The notes beneath the pieces were generated by a model, which saw only the letters and a list, made by a program, of their open reading frames with translations, did no database searches and was not told where the DNA came from. The translations under genes and the position numbers were made by a program. 23,337 bases of DNA from an uncultured Eubacteriales bacterium (GTDB lineage Bacteria; Bacillota; Clostridia; Oscillospirales; CAG-272), in the NCBI GenBank assembly GCA_934378145.1, contig CAKXXW010000025.1, positions 1 to 23,337 of the forward strand, written 5' to 3'. Each line of letters opens with the position of its first letter. Position 1 is the stretch's first letter. Positions 1-7,399 of this stretch are shown here, one piece after another.

Positions 1-180
1 AAAATGAAGCGCACCTGCGGTGCATGAACAATGAAGCAGGGCTTCGCCCTATGAAGCGCGGCTTCGCCGCACGGAGGGGAAACGAGGGGCGCTTCGCTTC
101 ATGTTCGCCGAAGGCGAATGCTTCATGGCAACGCAGTTGCCGCTTCATGTTTGCGGAGCAAACGCTTCATTCATTTGTAT
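1..180. repeat. Array of short triloop hairpins separated by ATGAAGC words
   Basis: Six mini-hairpins follow one another: 11-23, 38-50, 58-70, 104-118, 127-141 and 149-163. Each has a 5-6 bp perfect stem and a three-base loop, for example AGGGC-TTC-GCCCT and GTTTGC-GGA-GCAAAC. The first three are preceded by the word ATGAAGC; the last three are followed by its complement, GCTTCAT. The array therefore changes orientation near 90-100. No credible gene covers it. The left end lies outside the window. Confidence 0.85.
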
Positions 181-345
181 CGCGGGCGCCCGATGGGACG
201 CCCCTACAGTGGGTGAAAATGAAGCGCACCTGCGGTGCATGAACAATGAAGCAGGGCTTCGCCCTATGAAGCGCGGCTTCGCCGCACGGAGGATAAACGA
301 GTACGCTTCGCTTTATGTTCGCCCTGTAAGTGAGCTTCACCTTAA
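181..345. repeat. Second hairpin array and linker, with an exact 77-bp direct repeat
   Basis: Positions 216-292 repeat positions 1-77 without a mismatch, carrying hairpins at 226-238, 253-265 and 273-285. They are preceded at 184-204 by a G/C-rich imperfect hairpin (GGGCGCCC to GGGACGCCCC), which recurs at 8070-8090 and 20454-20474. They are followed by a linker containing GTTCGCCCTGTAAGTG that leads into the cloverleaf. The order hairpin, array, linker, cloverleaf is the same as at 20454-20843. Confidence 0.85.
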
Positions 346-364
346 GGTCAAACGGTTTTCGCCC

Positions 365-508
365 TTGTCTCGGGCAGAATTTCAGCGCACGCGCTGAAAT
401 TCCGGTGGGTTTTTGGAAAAGGTCTGAAAAAAGGCTGCTTGCAGACTTTTGAAGACCTTTCCCAAAAAGACACCATAGTTTTGCCGTAGGCAAAATGCCG
501 CGAGACAA
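365..508 (+). repeat. Cloverleaf module, copy 1 (downstream of gyrA)
   Basis: TTGTCTCG (365-372) pairs with CGAGACAA (501-508) and encloses three arms. Arm I is 377-402, with 12-bp stems GAATTTCAGCGC and GCGCTGAAATTC. Arm II is 404-474, a long interrupted hairpin with a TGC-TT-GCA tip. Arm III is TTTTGCC-GTA-GGCAAAA (479-495). The module ends 111 bp downstream of the gyrA stop. On the gyrA strand it is transcribed after the end hairpin at 553-578. Confidence 0.85.
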
Positions 509-552
509 AGCATTACTCCCATAGCCTTTCAGAAAATTCTTTGAAGGGTGCG

Positions 553-578
553 GGAAACTTTCTTCTAAGAAAGTTTCC
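553..578. repeat. End hairpin of the island, 42 bp after the gyrA stop
   Basis: GGAAACTTTCTT and AAGAAAGTTTCC form a 12-bp perfect stem around a 2-base loop. It is followed toward gyrA by short degenerate ACGGGAGA-like words (579-605). There is no T-run on either side, so a classical intrinsic terminator is unlikely, although the hairpin could still protect the 3' end of gyrA mRNA. Confidence 0.75.
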
Positions 579-619
579 TGCGTCTCTCGTATCCCTTCGT
601 CGTCCCCCGCGTTCACCTC

Positions 620-3178
620 TTACTCTTCGGTGTCAGCCTCAGTGTCTGAGAGAAGATCAGCGGCGGAGGTGTCCTTCACGCCGTCGTCGGGGTCTTTCTG
701 CGGAATGTCGTCCTCTTCACCCTGAGCCTCTTCGCTTTCGGCGGAGATGCGGGTGACATTCACTATCGACTGATCCTCGGCAAGGCGCATAACTATGACG
801 CCGCCTGCGGATCTTGAGCATTTTCTGACCGAATCGGCGGGGATCCTTATGAGCTGACCGAGGTTCGTCGTCAGCATAATGTCGTCCTCGTCCGAGACGG
901 CGGCGATCCCGGCCAGCTTGCCGTACTTGCCTTCGGTGTTCTGGCAGGTGACACCGCGCCCGCCGCGGTTCTTCATCTCGCGGAAGTCGGAGAAGGGCGA
1001 GAGCTTTCCGTAGCCGTTCTCGGTCACGGTAAGGAGCCACTTGTCCTCGTCGACCGTCGTGATGCCCGTGATATAGTCGCCCTCGTCAAGGCGGATGCCC
1101 TTCACGCCGCGCGCCGCTCTGCCCATTGCCCTGATGTTCTTCTCGTCAAAGCGGACAGCCATACCGTTGCGCGTCGCGATAAGAAGGCTCGCGTCACCCT
1201 TCGTCAGGCGGGTAAAGAGCAGCTCGTCGCCCTCGTCAAGGTTTATCGCGATCTTTCCGCCCTTTCTCTGATACTCGAACTGAGACAGGAGCGTGCGCTT
1301 CACGATACCTTTCTTCGTTATCATCGTGAGGTATTCGGAGTCACCGCCGGCAAAGCCGTTGATGCCGATGAAGGAGGTCACTCTCTCACCCTCCGAAAGC
1401 TCGAGAATGTTCACGATGTTCGAGCCCTTCGCGGTCCGCGAAGCCTCGGGGATCATATAAGCCTTGCGCATATAGACCTTGCCGAAGTTCGTGAACATAA
1501 GAAGGTAAGCGTGGCTGTTGACCGAGATCACCTTCTCTATGAAGTCCTCTTCCTTCGTCGTGATGCTCCGGATGCCTTTTCCGCCCCTGCCCTGCGCCTC
1601 GTAGGTGTCGGCGGGCTGGCGCTTCACATATCCGGCGTGAGTGTAGGTTATTATGCACCTGTGGCGCTCAATGAGGTCCTCAAGGACTATCTCGTCCTCA
1701 GCCTCAACGATCTCGGTGCGGCGGTCGTCGCCGTAGCGGTCGGCGATCTCCTGCATCTCGTCCTTGATTATCTGCTTGATCCTTCCCTCGTCGGCAAGAA
1801 TCGCGCGAAGGTCGGCGATAAGCGCCTCGAGCCTCGCAAGCTCTTCCTCTATCTTGTGCCGCTCGAGTCCGGTCAGCTTTCCGAGAGTCATATCGACGAT
1901 AGCCTGCGCCTGAATATCCGTCAGCCCGAAGCGCGCGCAAAGGGTCGCCTTCGATTCGGGGATGGAGGGCGAGGTCTTCATTATCTGCACGATCTCGTCG
2001 ATGTTGTCAAGGGCGATCTTGTAGCCCTCGAAGATATGCGCCCTCGCCAGCGCGCGGTCAAGGTCGAACTTCGTGCGGCGGGTGATGACCGATTTCTGAA
2101 ACGCGATGTAATGGTCAAGGATCTCGGGAAGCGAGAGGATCTTCGGCTCGTTTCCGACAACGGCAAGCATATTTATCGCGTAGGTGCTTTCAAGCTCGGT
2201 GTATTTGTAGAGCTGATTCAGAAGTATCTGCGAATTCACATCACGGCGGTACTCTATAACGATGCTCATACCGTCGCGTCCCGACTCGTCGCGCAGCTCG
2301 GTGATGCCGTCGATTCGCTTCTCGCGCACGAGCCTTGCTATGCTCTCGCAAAGCATAGCCTTGTTGACTCCGTAGGGTATCTCGGTGAAGATTATCCGGT
2401 GCTTCTCTTCCTCGACCTTAGCGCGGGAACGCACCATGACCCTGCCCTTGCCGGTCCTGTACGCCTGCTTTATCCCCGCCGTGCCGTAAATTATAGCCGC
2501 GGTCGGGAAATCGGGACCCTTCAGGAACTGCATAAGCTCCTCGACCGTGCAGTCGGGGTGATCCATGCGGTAATCGGTCGCCGCGACCGTCTCACGAAGG
2601 TTGTGAGGCGGAATGTTCGTCGCCATACCGACGGCGATACCCATCGAACCGTTCACGAGAAGATTCGGAAAACGCGACGGAAGCACGGTCGGCTCGCGCA
2701 GACGGTTGTCAAAGTTCGGAACGAAGTCGACGACCTCTTTCTCAAGGTCGCGCGTCATCTCGTCCGAGATGCGGTCGAGCCTTGCCTCGGTGTAACGGTA
2801 GGCAGCCGCGCTGTCCCCGTCGACCGAACCGAAGTTTCCGTGTCCCTCGATAAGCGGATACCTGTACGAAAAGTCCTGCGCCATCCTGACCATCGTGCCG
2901 TAAACGGCGGCGTCTCCGTGAGGATGATAGCGGCCGAGAACATTACCGACCGTCGTCGCGGATTTTCTGAAGGGCTTGTCGTGCGTGAGGTGATCCTCAT
3001 ACATAGCGTAAATTATGCGCCGCTGACCCGGCTTCATACCGTCCCTCACATCGGGAAGTGCGCGCGATATGATGACCGACATCGCATATTCGATGAAGGA
3101 CTGTTTTACCTCGCTCTCCATCGCTATGTCGTCGATCTTCTGATTTTCAAAGCGTATGTCTTTCTGCTGTTCGTCCAC
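620..3178 (-). CDS. gyrA: DNA gyrase subunit A
   Basis: This is the breakage-reunion subunit of DNA gyrase, which with GyrB introduces negative supercoils using ATP. The 852-residue length fits GyrA. The catalytic tyrosine is Tyr129 in RYTEARL. The quinolone-determining loop HPHGDAAVYG is at 85-94, and a GyrA box, QGRGGKG, at 529-535 begins the DNA-wrapping C-terminal domain. The C-terminus is an acidic tail. The start is GTG at 3178, with AGAGAGG about 10 bases upstream; the next Met (residue 20) would remove the conserved N-terminal helix. The kinase gene ends 46 bp upstream, so the two may be co-transcribed. Ala90 and Gly94 stand where E. coli has Ser83 and Asp87, a combination linked in other bacteria to low quinolone susceptibility. 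No gyrB is present in the window. Confidence 0.97.
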   Translation of the reverse strand: MDEQQKDIRFENQKIDDIAMESEVKQSFIEYAMSVIISRALPDVRDGMKPGQRRIIYAMYEDHLTHDKPFRKSATTVGNVLGRYHPHGDAAVYGTMVRMAQDFSYRYPLIEGHGNFGSVDGDSAAAYRYTEARLDRISDEMTRDLEKEVVDFVPNFDNRLREPTVLPSRFPNLLVNGSMGIAVGMATNIPPHNLRETVAATDYRMDHPDCTVEELMQFLKGPDFPTAAIIYGTAGIKQAYRTGKGRVMVRSRAKVEEEKHRIIFTEIPYGVNKAMLCESIARLVREKRIDGITELRDESGRDGMSIVIEYRRDVNSQILLNQLYKYTELESTYAINMLAVVGNEPKILSLPEILDHYIAFQKSVITRRTKFDLDRALARAHIFEGYKIALDNIDEIVQIMKTSPSIPESKATLCARFGLTDIQAQAIVDMTLGKLTGLERHKIEEELARLEALIADLRAILADEGRIKQIIKDEMQEIADRYGDDRRTEIVEAEDEIVLEDLIERHRCIITYTHAGYVKRQPADTYEAQGRGGKGIRSITTKEEDFIEKVISVNSHAYLLMFTNFGKVYMRKAYMIPEASRTAKGSNIVNILELSEGERVTSFIGINGFAGGDSEYLTMITKKGIVKRTLLSQFEYQRKGGKIAINLDEGDELLFTRLTKGDASLLIATRNGMAVRFDEKNIRAMGRAARGVKGIRLDEGDYITGITTVDEDKWLLTVTENGYGKLSPFSDFREMKNRGGRGVTCQNTEGKYGKLAGIAAVSDEDDIMLTTNLGQLIRIPADSVRKCSRSAGGVIVMRLAEDQSIVNVTRISAESEEAQGEEDDIPQKDPDDGVKDTSAADLLSDTEADTEE

Positions 3179-3224
3179 TTTTTCTGAACCTCTCTGCTGT
3201 ATTTTTTCGTTTTGTTTTTATTTT

Positions 3225-4157
3225 TTATATTTTAGTGACCCTCACCGAACCGAGAGAGTCTTCGATCTCTTCCCTTGTCGGCATGATGCTGCCTTCGAGC
3301 CCTATCTTCGCGACGGATGCCGCCGAGGCAAAGGCAAGCGAGTCCGCCATTTCCTCTCCGAGGAGGAACCGCTTGTATATGAAGGCGGCAAGGTAAGAGT
3401 CCCCCGCGCCCGAGAATCCGACGATCTTCCTCGGCTCGACCTCTATCCGGTATGCTCCCTCGCCCCCGAAATAGACCGAACCGTCCGAGTCAAGCGTGCA
3501 AAGCACCGCCGTCCCGTACTTTTCATAAATTTTTCCACAGGAGTCGAGGGCATCTTTCCACATTTTCGGAGGGTCGTATCCGAGCGCCGAAAGCTCCGCG
3601 CGGTTGGGCTTTATGAGAGCCGGTTTTTCCTTTATAAACCTTGAAAGTCCGGCGCCCGAGGTGTCAAGCACGAGCGTCGCCCGCGAATCCTTCAACATAG
3701 TTGCAAACGCTTTTTCCACAGGGTTTTCCACACCGTGTGGAAAACTTCCGCACAGCGATATTATGTCAAAATCGCCCGAAATGAGCGCATCGGCAAGGCT
3801 TTTCAGCTCGTTTTCTGTCAAAGGCCCGCCGTTTTCGTTGAATTCCGTCCCCACGCCGTCCGAATCAATGACCTTTATGTTGAGCCTTACGCCGCACTTT
3901 GTCGGAAAGTAATGTGAGGAGATCCCCGCCGCGTCGGTAAAGCTCTCGCAAAGCGCACCGAACGAACCTCCCGTGAAGGAGAAATATTCGGGCGAGATGC
4001 CGAGGTTTTTCAGAAGGAGCGCCTGATTCGCGCCCTTTGAGCCCTGATTCATCAGCGTGTGCGTCGAACGGTTGTGCCCGCCCATCGCGGCAGGCTTGTC
4101 AAGGTAAATGATCCGGTCAACACCCGGATTAAGCGTAACGATTGCAATTTTTTTCAT
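3225..4157 (-). CDS. PfkB-family sugar kinase (1-phosphofructokinase/tagatose-6-phosphate kinase type)
   Basis: This is a cytoplasmic kinase of the ribokinase/PfkB fold, expected to phosphorylate a sugar phosphate with ATP. The start MKKIAIVTLNPGVDR is typical of the FruK/LacC branch. NQGSKGANQA (37-46) matches the substrate-binding glycine motif, KPNRAEL (183-189) is conserved in the family, and GAGDS (250-254) holds the catalytic Asp253 and anion hole. The length of 310 residues is normal. I chose ATG 4157 because AAAGGA lies about 11 bases upstream; an ATG at 4169 overlaps that site. The substrate cannot be read from the sequence. Its position between recF and gyrA is unusual, since gyrB normally sits there. 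The coding sequence also carries a cluster of DnaA boxes. Confidence 0.85.
   Translation of the reverse strand: MKKIAIVTLNPGVDRIIYLDKPAAMGGHNRSTHTLMNQGSKGANQALLLKNLGISPEYFSFTGGSFGALCESFTDAAGISSHYFPTKCGVRLNIKVIDSDGVGTEFNENGGPLTENELKSLADALISGDFDIISLCGSFPHGVENPVEKAFATMLKDSRATLVLDTSGAGLSRFIKEKPALIKPNRAELSALGYDPPKMWKDALDSCGKIYEKYGTAVLCTLDSDGSVYFGGEGAYRIEVEPRKIVGFSGAGDSYLAAFIYKRFLLGEEMADSLAFASAASVAKIGLEGSIMPTREEIEDSLGSVRVTKI
3531..3744. promoter_or_regulatory. Cluster of DnaA-box-like sites inside the sugar kinase gene
   Basis: Exact TTTTCCACA occurs at 3531-3539, 3712-3720 and 3724-3732, with its complement TGTGGAAAA at 3736-3744 and a one-mismatch copy, CTTTCCACA, at 3554-3562. The last three exact sites start exactly 12 bp apart. 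TTTTCCACA differs by one base from the classical TTATCCACA box and is the form used at this origin (10512, 10586, 7185). Binding by DnaA is inferred. Confidence 0.55.
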
Positions 4158-4186
4158 ATATTTTTTCATCCTTTGCGGAAGGTGAC

Positions 4187-4360
4187 GGGGGACGGGACGA
4201 GAGACGCAGGAAACTTTCTTAGAAGAAAGTTTCCCACACCCTTCAAAGAATTTGTTGACGGGTTATAGGAGTTTGACCGCTTAACCTAAAGACAAAATCG
4301 CCGATAGGTCGTTTACTTTTTGAAAAGCCTTACTTCTATTGTGAAATGAACACTTTAATA
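4187..4360 (-). repeat. Island end with the cloverleaf missing
   Basis: The end hairpin GGAAACTTTCTT/AAGAAAGTTTCC (4209-4234) is followed by CCCTTCAAAGAATTTG and GACGGGTTATAGGAG, as at 7595-7660. The text then jumps directly to TTTGACCGCTTAACC, which in other copies lies beyond the cloverleaf (7843-7860). The roughly 150-200 bp containing the cloverleaf is absent. At 4300-4355 comes a block whose complement recurs at 8424-8470 (core TTTCACAATAGAAGT). The orientation is opposite to the copy at 4489-4705. Confidence 0.75.
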
Positions 4361-4488
4361 CGGCTCCCTTGTGTATTCATTGCCGCTTGCGTAAATTCTT
4401 CACTTGTTTTACAGGTCGTAAGCCTGTTTTAGATTTGCGTAAGATGTTATGTCGGTGTACTTTACCTTTAGATTAAACGCTTTAACCT
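4361..4488. other. Unassigned stretch and linker inside the recF-kinase intergenic island
   Basis: No gene is evident here. The text around 4450-4487 (GTCGGTGTACTTTACC, then TTTAGATTAAACG) is a diverged copy of the linker that precedes other cloverleaf modules, for example 8552-8589. The rest, 4361-4445, has no clear partner in the window. A promoter for the kinase and gyrA may lie in the 4170-4732 gap, but I see no convincing -35/-10 pair. Confidence 0.5.
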
Positions 4489-4633
4489 CTTGTCTCGGGC
4501 AGAATTTCAGCGCGTGCGCTGAAATTCCGGTGGGTTTTTGGAAAGGTCCGATAAAAGGCTGCTTGCAGACTTTTGAGGAGCTTTTCCAAAAAGACACCTT
4601 AGTTTTGCCGTAGGCAAAATGCCGCGAGACAAG
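4489..4633 (+). repeat. Cloverleaf module, copy 2 (downstream of recF)
   Basis: CTTGTCTCG (4489-4497) pairs with CGAGACAAG (4625-4633). Arm I is 4502-4527 (stem GAATTTCAGCGC), arm II runs from about 4529 to 4598, and arm III is 4603-4619 (TTTTGCC-GTA-GGCAAAA). Arm II has a mismatch in its middle stem relative to copies 1 and 3. Confidence 0.85.
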
Positions 4634-4677
4634 GCATTACTTCCATAGCCTTTCAGCAAGTTCTTTGAAAGGGTGCG

Positions 4678-4705
4678 GGAAAACTTTCTCGAAAGAAAGT
4701 TTTCC
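4678..4705. repeat. End hairpin, 28 bp after the recF stop
   Basis: GGAAAACTTTCT and AGAAAGTTTTCC form a 12-bp perfect stem around CGAA. No T-run follows. Together with the inverted end at 4209-4234 it bounds the 4187-4725 island. Confidence 0.75.
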
Positions 4706-4732
4706 TGCGTCTCCCGTCGTATCCACCATGCC

Positions 4733-5839
4733 TCATTCAACCGCAGAATAGCATCCGTTTTTCACGAAGACGGTGTTTTCCGCCTTGACCGAGAGGTCGC
4801 ATCCGGTCATAATGACCTGCTTGCCCTTTATTTCATTCACGAGGTAGGATTTTCGCTTTGCGTCAAGTTCCGACAGCACATCGTCGAGCAGGAAAACCGG
4901 ATATTCTCCTATGTCCCTGCGGCAAAGCTCACCCTCGGCGAGCTTCATCGCCAGAGCGAGCGAGCGCTGCTGCCCCTGCGAGGCAAAGTCTCGCGCCGAC
5001 CTGCCGTTAAGGTCTATCTTTATATCGTCCTTGTGCGCGCCCCAGAGCGTCGAACCCGCCGCGATCTCGCGCTCGGTGTTCGATGTCAGGAGCCTCATAT
5101 ACTCTTTTTCGGTAGCCTCGATGTCTGAAAACGCCTCGGCTTCCTGCTTTGCCGACCCCGAAAAGGTCACGCAGGGCGTCTCTCCGCCGCCGGTCATCTC
5201 GCTGAAAAAGCGCCCGATGTGTTCGCTTGCGGCTCTCACATAGTCGTACCTGAATTTTCCGATCAGCGCGGACTCGTGCGCGATCCCCTCCGACCACACG
5301 CCGACCGTGGCGTCGAAGGTCTTTCTGTCCTTTTCGGCGTCCTTAAGCAGCTTGTTCCGTTGCTTTAACAGCTTGTTGAACCTTGAAAGCGACTGAAGAT
5401 ATACCGGCCTTGACTGGCAGAGCGCCATGTCGAGCCACGCGCGCCGCTCACTGGGACCGCTCTTTATCAGCGACAGGTGTTCGGGGCAGAATATAACGGC
5501 TCTCACCGCGCCCACGATGTCGGACATCTTGTATATCTTTACGCCGTTCTGCTCGAAACGCCTCCGCTTGCCGCTGAATATCCCGACCGAGATGTTCTGA
5601 TCCCTCAGCGAATCGGAAAAATCAAGTGAAATGTTCGCGCTGTCCTTTCCGAAGGCTATCATCTCCGTCTCGGTCGCGCCGCGGAAGCTCTTTCCGAGCG
5701 AGATGTATCCGACAGCCTCGAGAAGATTCGTCTTGCCCTGCGCGTTGTCGCCGACAAGGAGGTTCACGCCCGGCGAGAAGCTCACCTCGGCGTGTTCTAT
5801 ATTGCGGAAATTGTCTGCCCTAAGCTTTTTGCAGAGCAT
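4733..5839 (-). CDS. recF: DNA replication/repair protein RecF
   Basis: RecF is an SMC-like ATPase that, with RecO and RecR, loads RecA at single-strand gaps and stalled forks. Its 368 residues match the family. The Walker A motif GDNAQGKT is at 30-37, GAHKDD is at 267-272, the ABC signature SQGQQR is at 287-292, and the Walker B motif LLDDVLSELD is at 317-326. The ATG at 5839 overlaps the dnaN stop by one base (TGATG), so translational coupling to dnaN is likely and this start is secure. The small S4-domain gene (yaaA/rlbA) often found between dnaN and recF is absent. A hairpin and cloverleaf follow the stop. Confidence 0.97.
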   Translation of the reverse strand: MLCKKLRADNFRNIEHAEVSFSPGVNLLVGDNAQGKTNLLEAVGYISLGKSFRGATETEMIAFGKDSANISLDFSDSLRDQNISVGIFSGKRRRFEQNGVKIYKMSDIVGAVRAVIFCPEHLSLIKSGPSERRAWLDMALCQSRPVYLQSLSRFNKLLKQRNKLLKDAEKDRKTFDATVGVWSEGIAHESALIGKFRYDYVRAASEHIGRFFSEMTGGGETPCVTFSGSAKQEAEAFSDIEATEKEYMRLLTSNTEREIAAGSTLWGAHKDDIKIDLNGRSARDFASQGQQRSLALAMKLAEGELCRRDIGEYPVFLLDDVLSELDAKRKSYLVNEIKGKQVIMTGCDLSVKAENTVFVKNGCYSAVE

Positions 5840-6990
5840 CAGTCCTTCATTCTCACCGGCAGGAGCATAAAGATGTCCTCGCTTCCCTCTTCCTCTTTCG
5901 CGGGCTGGATATTCATGCTCGTGAGAGGCGACGAGAGCGAAAGTCTTACCTTCTCACCCGGGCAGGAGCGAAGGCTGTCGAGCAGATAGCGGTTGTTGAA
6001 GGCTATGCAGATGTCGTTGCCCTCGTGCGCGATGTTAAGCTCGTCGTATGTGCTTCCGGCGGAGGAATTTGCCGAGATCTTCAGAAGGTCGCCGACAAAT
6101 TCGAGCTTTACATGCGAGCGGACGCTACCGGCGATCCTCTCCTCGGTGACGAGCGCCGCACGCTCGAGCGCCGAGATAAGCTCCTCACGGTCGGTGACCG
6201 CGATTATTTTGTGATTCGTAAGGATTATTCTGTCGTAATCTATATACTCTCCCTCAATGAGCCTTGAGAAGAAGATTATATCGCCGAGTTCCATGATTAT
6301 GTGCTTGCGCATCATGTAAATGCGGGTCGTCGCGTCCTCGTCGTCCGAGAGGAGCTTGTAAAGTTCGTTCACCGTCTTCACGGGGACGATGAAAGAGAAG
6401 CTGACGCGGCTTCCGTCCGAGTTGCGGTTTTCAAGCTCGGTCTCGGTCGAGCATTTTGCGAGCTTGAAGCTGTCGCAGGAGACGAGCATGAGGTTCTTGT
6501 CAACGATCCTGAAATAGCAGCCGTTGAGTACCTGCCTCTGATCGTTCACGCCGATAGCGTACATGGTCTTGCCTATCATTGAACGGAGCGACGCCTGCGG
6601 GATCTCGAATCCGAGCTGGCTCGTAAGCTCGGGAATGGTCGGGAAATCCTCGCCGCGCATGGCGTTCATCCTGTGCGAAGATTTGCCCGAACTAATGCAG
6701 GCGGACAGCTTGTCGTCGACCGTGAGCGTGACCTCCTCACCCTCCATCACGCGAAGGGTCTGAAGAAATTTCTGCGCATTGATTATATAGCTCCCGCCTT
6801 CAAGGACTTTAGCCTCGACATTCGTTCTCATACCCTTTTCAAGGTCGTAGGCAGTGAACACGCATTTGTCGGGAGCCGACGCCTCGATAAGAAATCCGTC
6901 GGAGGTGCTGACCGCCGACCTTCCGGTGGTTGCGCTCATAAGAGGCGCGAGCGATGCCGCAGCCTTCTGCCTGCTGAATACTATTTTCAT
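5839..6990 (-). CDS. dnaN: DNA polymerase III beta subunit (sliding clamp)
   Basis: This is the ring-shaped clamp that tethers the replicative polymerase and recruits repair proteins. The start MKIVFSRQKAAASLAPL and the C-terminal MLLPVRM segment, equivalent to the usual MPMRL end, are typical. The 383 residues are close to the usual 365-380. The ATG at 6990 has AGGGAGG five bases upstream. The frame stays open to 7335, but that extension crosses the origin and has no clamp-like sequence, so it was rejected. A small hairpin (7002-7017) lies directly before the ribosome site. The gene is followed by recF with a one-base overlap. Confidence 0.97.
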   Translation of the reverse strand: MKIVFSRQKAAASLAPLMSATTGRSAVSTSDGFLIEASAPDKCVFTAYDLEKGMRTNVEAKVLEGGSYIINAQKFLQTLRVMEGEEVTLTVDDKLSACISSGKSSHRMNAMRGEDFPTIPELTSQLGFEIPQASLRSMIGKTMYAIGVNDQRQVLNGCYFRIVDKNLMLVSCDSFKLAKCSTETELENRNSDGSRVSFSFIVPVKTVNELYKLLSDDEDATTRIYMMRKHIIMELGDIIFFSRLIEGEYIDYDRIILTNHKIIAVTDREELISALERAALVTEERIAGSVRSHVKLEFVGDLLKISANSSAGSTYDELNIAHEGNDICIAFNNRYLLDSLRSCPGEKVRLSLSSPLTSMNIQPAKEEEGSEDIFMLLPVRMKD

Positions 6991-7001
6991 ATTAACCTCC
7001 C

Positions 7002-7017
7002 TGCCGCTTTGGCGGCA
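7002..7017 (-). promoter_or_regulatory. Hairpin in the dnaN leader just before the ribosome site
   Basis: TGCCGC-TTTG-GCGGCA forms a 6-bp stem with a 4-base loop, ending one base before the AGGGAGG of dnaN. It could affect translation start or mRNA stability; any function is inferred. No convincing dnaN promoter was found in 7018-7140. Confidence 0.4.
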
Positions 7018-7140
7018 TTTGTCTTTTATGTCTTTTGTTTTTTTGAAGCCAAGGTAATGTCCGACTCGCGCCGAAGTTTTCAACACCCGGACTTTTTCTC
7101 TCCGGAAGAAGATTTTTTCTTTCTCCGCGCGCGTAGAAGC

Positions 7141-7202
7141 ATAGAATGTATAGAATGTATAAAGTAGAATTAAGTAATAGATCCTGTGGAAAATGTTGAA
7201 AA
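7141..7202. promoter_or_regulatory. oriC: oriC basal unwinding element: DnaA boxes plus DnaA-trio tract
   Basis: On the minus strand (dnaA sense) the order is TTTTCAACA, then TTTTCCACA (7193-7185), a short GGATC spacer, then CTATTACTTAATTCTACTTT and an AT-rich tail with two ACATTCTAT repeats. From what I recall of the B. subtilis dnaA-dnaN region, this is the same order: box, short G/C spacer, a CTATTACTTCTACTA-like trio tract, then AT-rich DNA. The location and direction also match, between dnaA and dnaN with the trios pointing at dnaN. I infer that strand opening starts here. Confidence 0.75.
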
Positions 7203-7379
7203 CCCGAAAGCCCCGATAAAACCTCACTTTTTCGCCTGTCATAGTGTTGGAAGGTCTGTTGAAAGGCTTGCGAAAACGGGTTGGACTTTTGTTGATAAGT
7301 CGGACAGCTCTTTTTCGGTCATTTTCGTCCCTCACCTCGCAGGAAGAGTTTTCCTTGCTGTCTCAACACCTTTTCCACG
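7203..7379. promoter_or_regulatory. Additional degenerate DnaA boxes beside the unwinding element
   Basis: One-mismatch boxes are TGTTGATAA (7290-7298) and TTTTCCACG (7371-7379). Weaker two-mismatch sites are near 7245-7253 and 7257-7265. They continue the box group that begins at 7185, forming the dnaN-side half of the origin. Individual weak sites are uncertain. Confidence 0.45.
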
Positions 7380-7399
7380 CCCGGCAGTGCCGGGAGCCG

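Noticed and set aside
553..578. Island end hairpins as intrinsic terminators
   Set aside because: None of the AAACTTTCTT-type hairpins has an adjacent T-run on the gene strand, unlike the real terminator at 19208-19240. They may still protect 3' ends.
167..616. Open frames across cloverleaf copies with a shared SNALSRGILP-type peptide (also at 4507-4740, 7661-7849, 8574-8762, 10927-11199)
   Set aside because: The shared peptide simply translates the conserved stem DNA. Frames diverge or shift past arm II, starts differ, and the paired base changes follow structure and not codons. Such frames may be listed as hypothetical proteins elsewhere, but I see no coding signal.
1511..3187. Long 558-codon open frame antisense to gyrA
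   Set aside because: It is a codon-bias shadow of the strongly supported gyrA, with no recognisable protein and no separate ribosome site. The antisense frames over the exporter genes and at 22341-23294 are rejected for the same reason.
6991..7335. N-terminal extension of dnaN to an ATG at 7335
   Set aside because: It would translate the unwinding element and DnaA boxes and has no clamp-like sequence. ATG 6990 has a good ribosome site and the standard clamp start.
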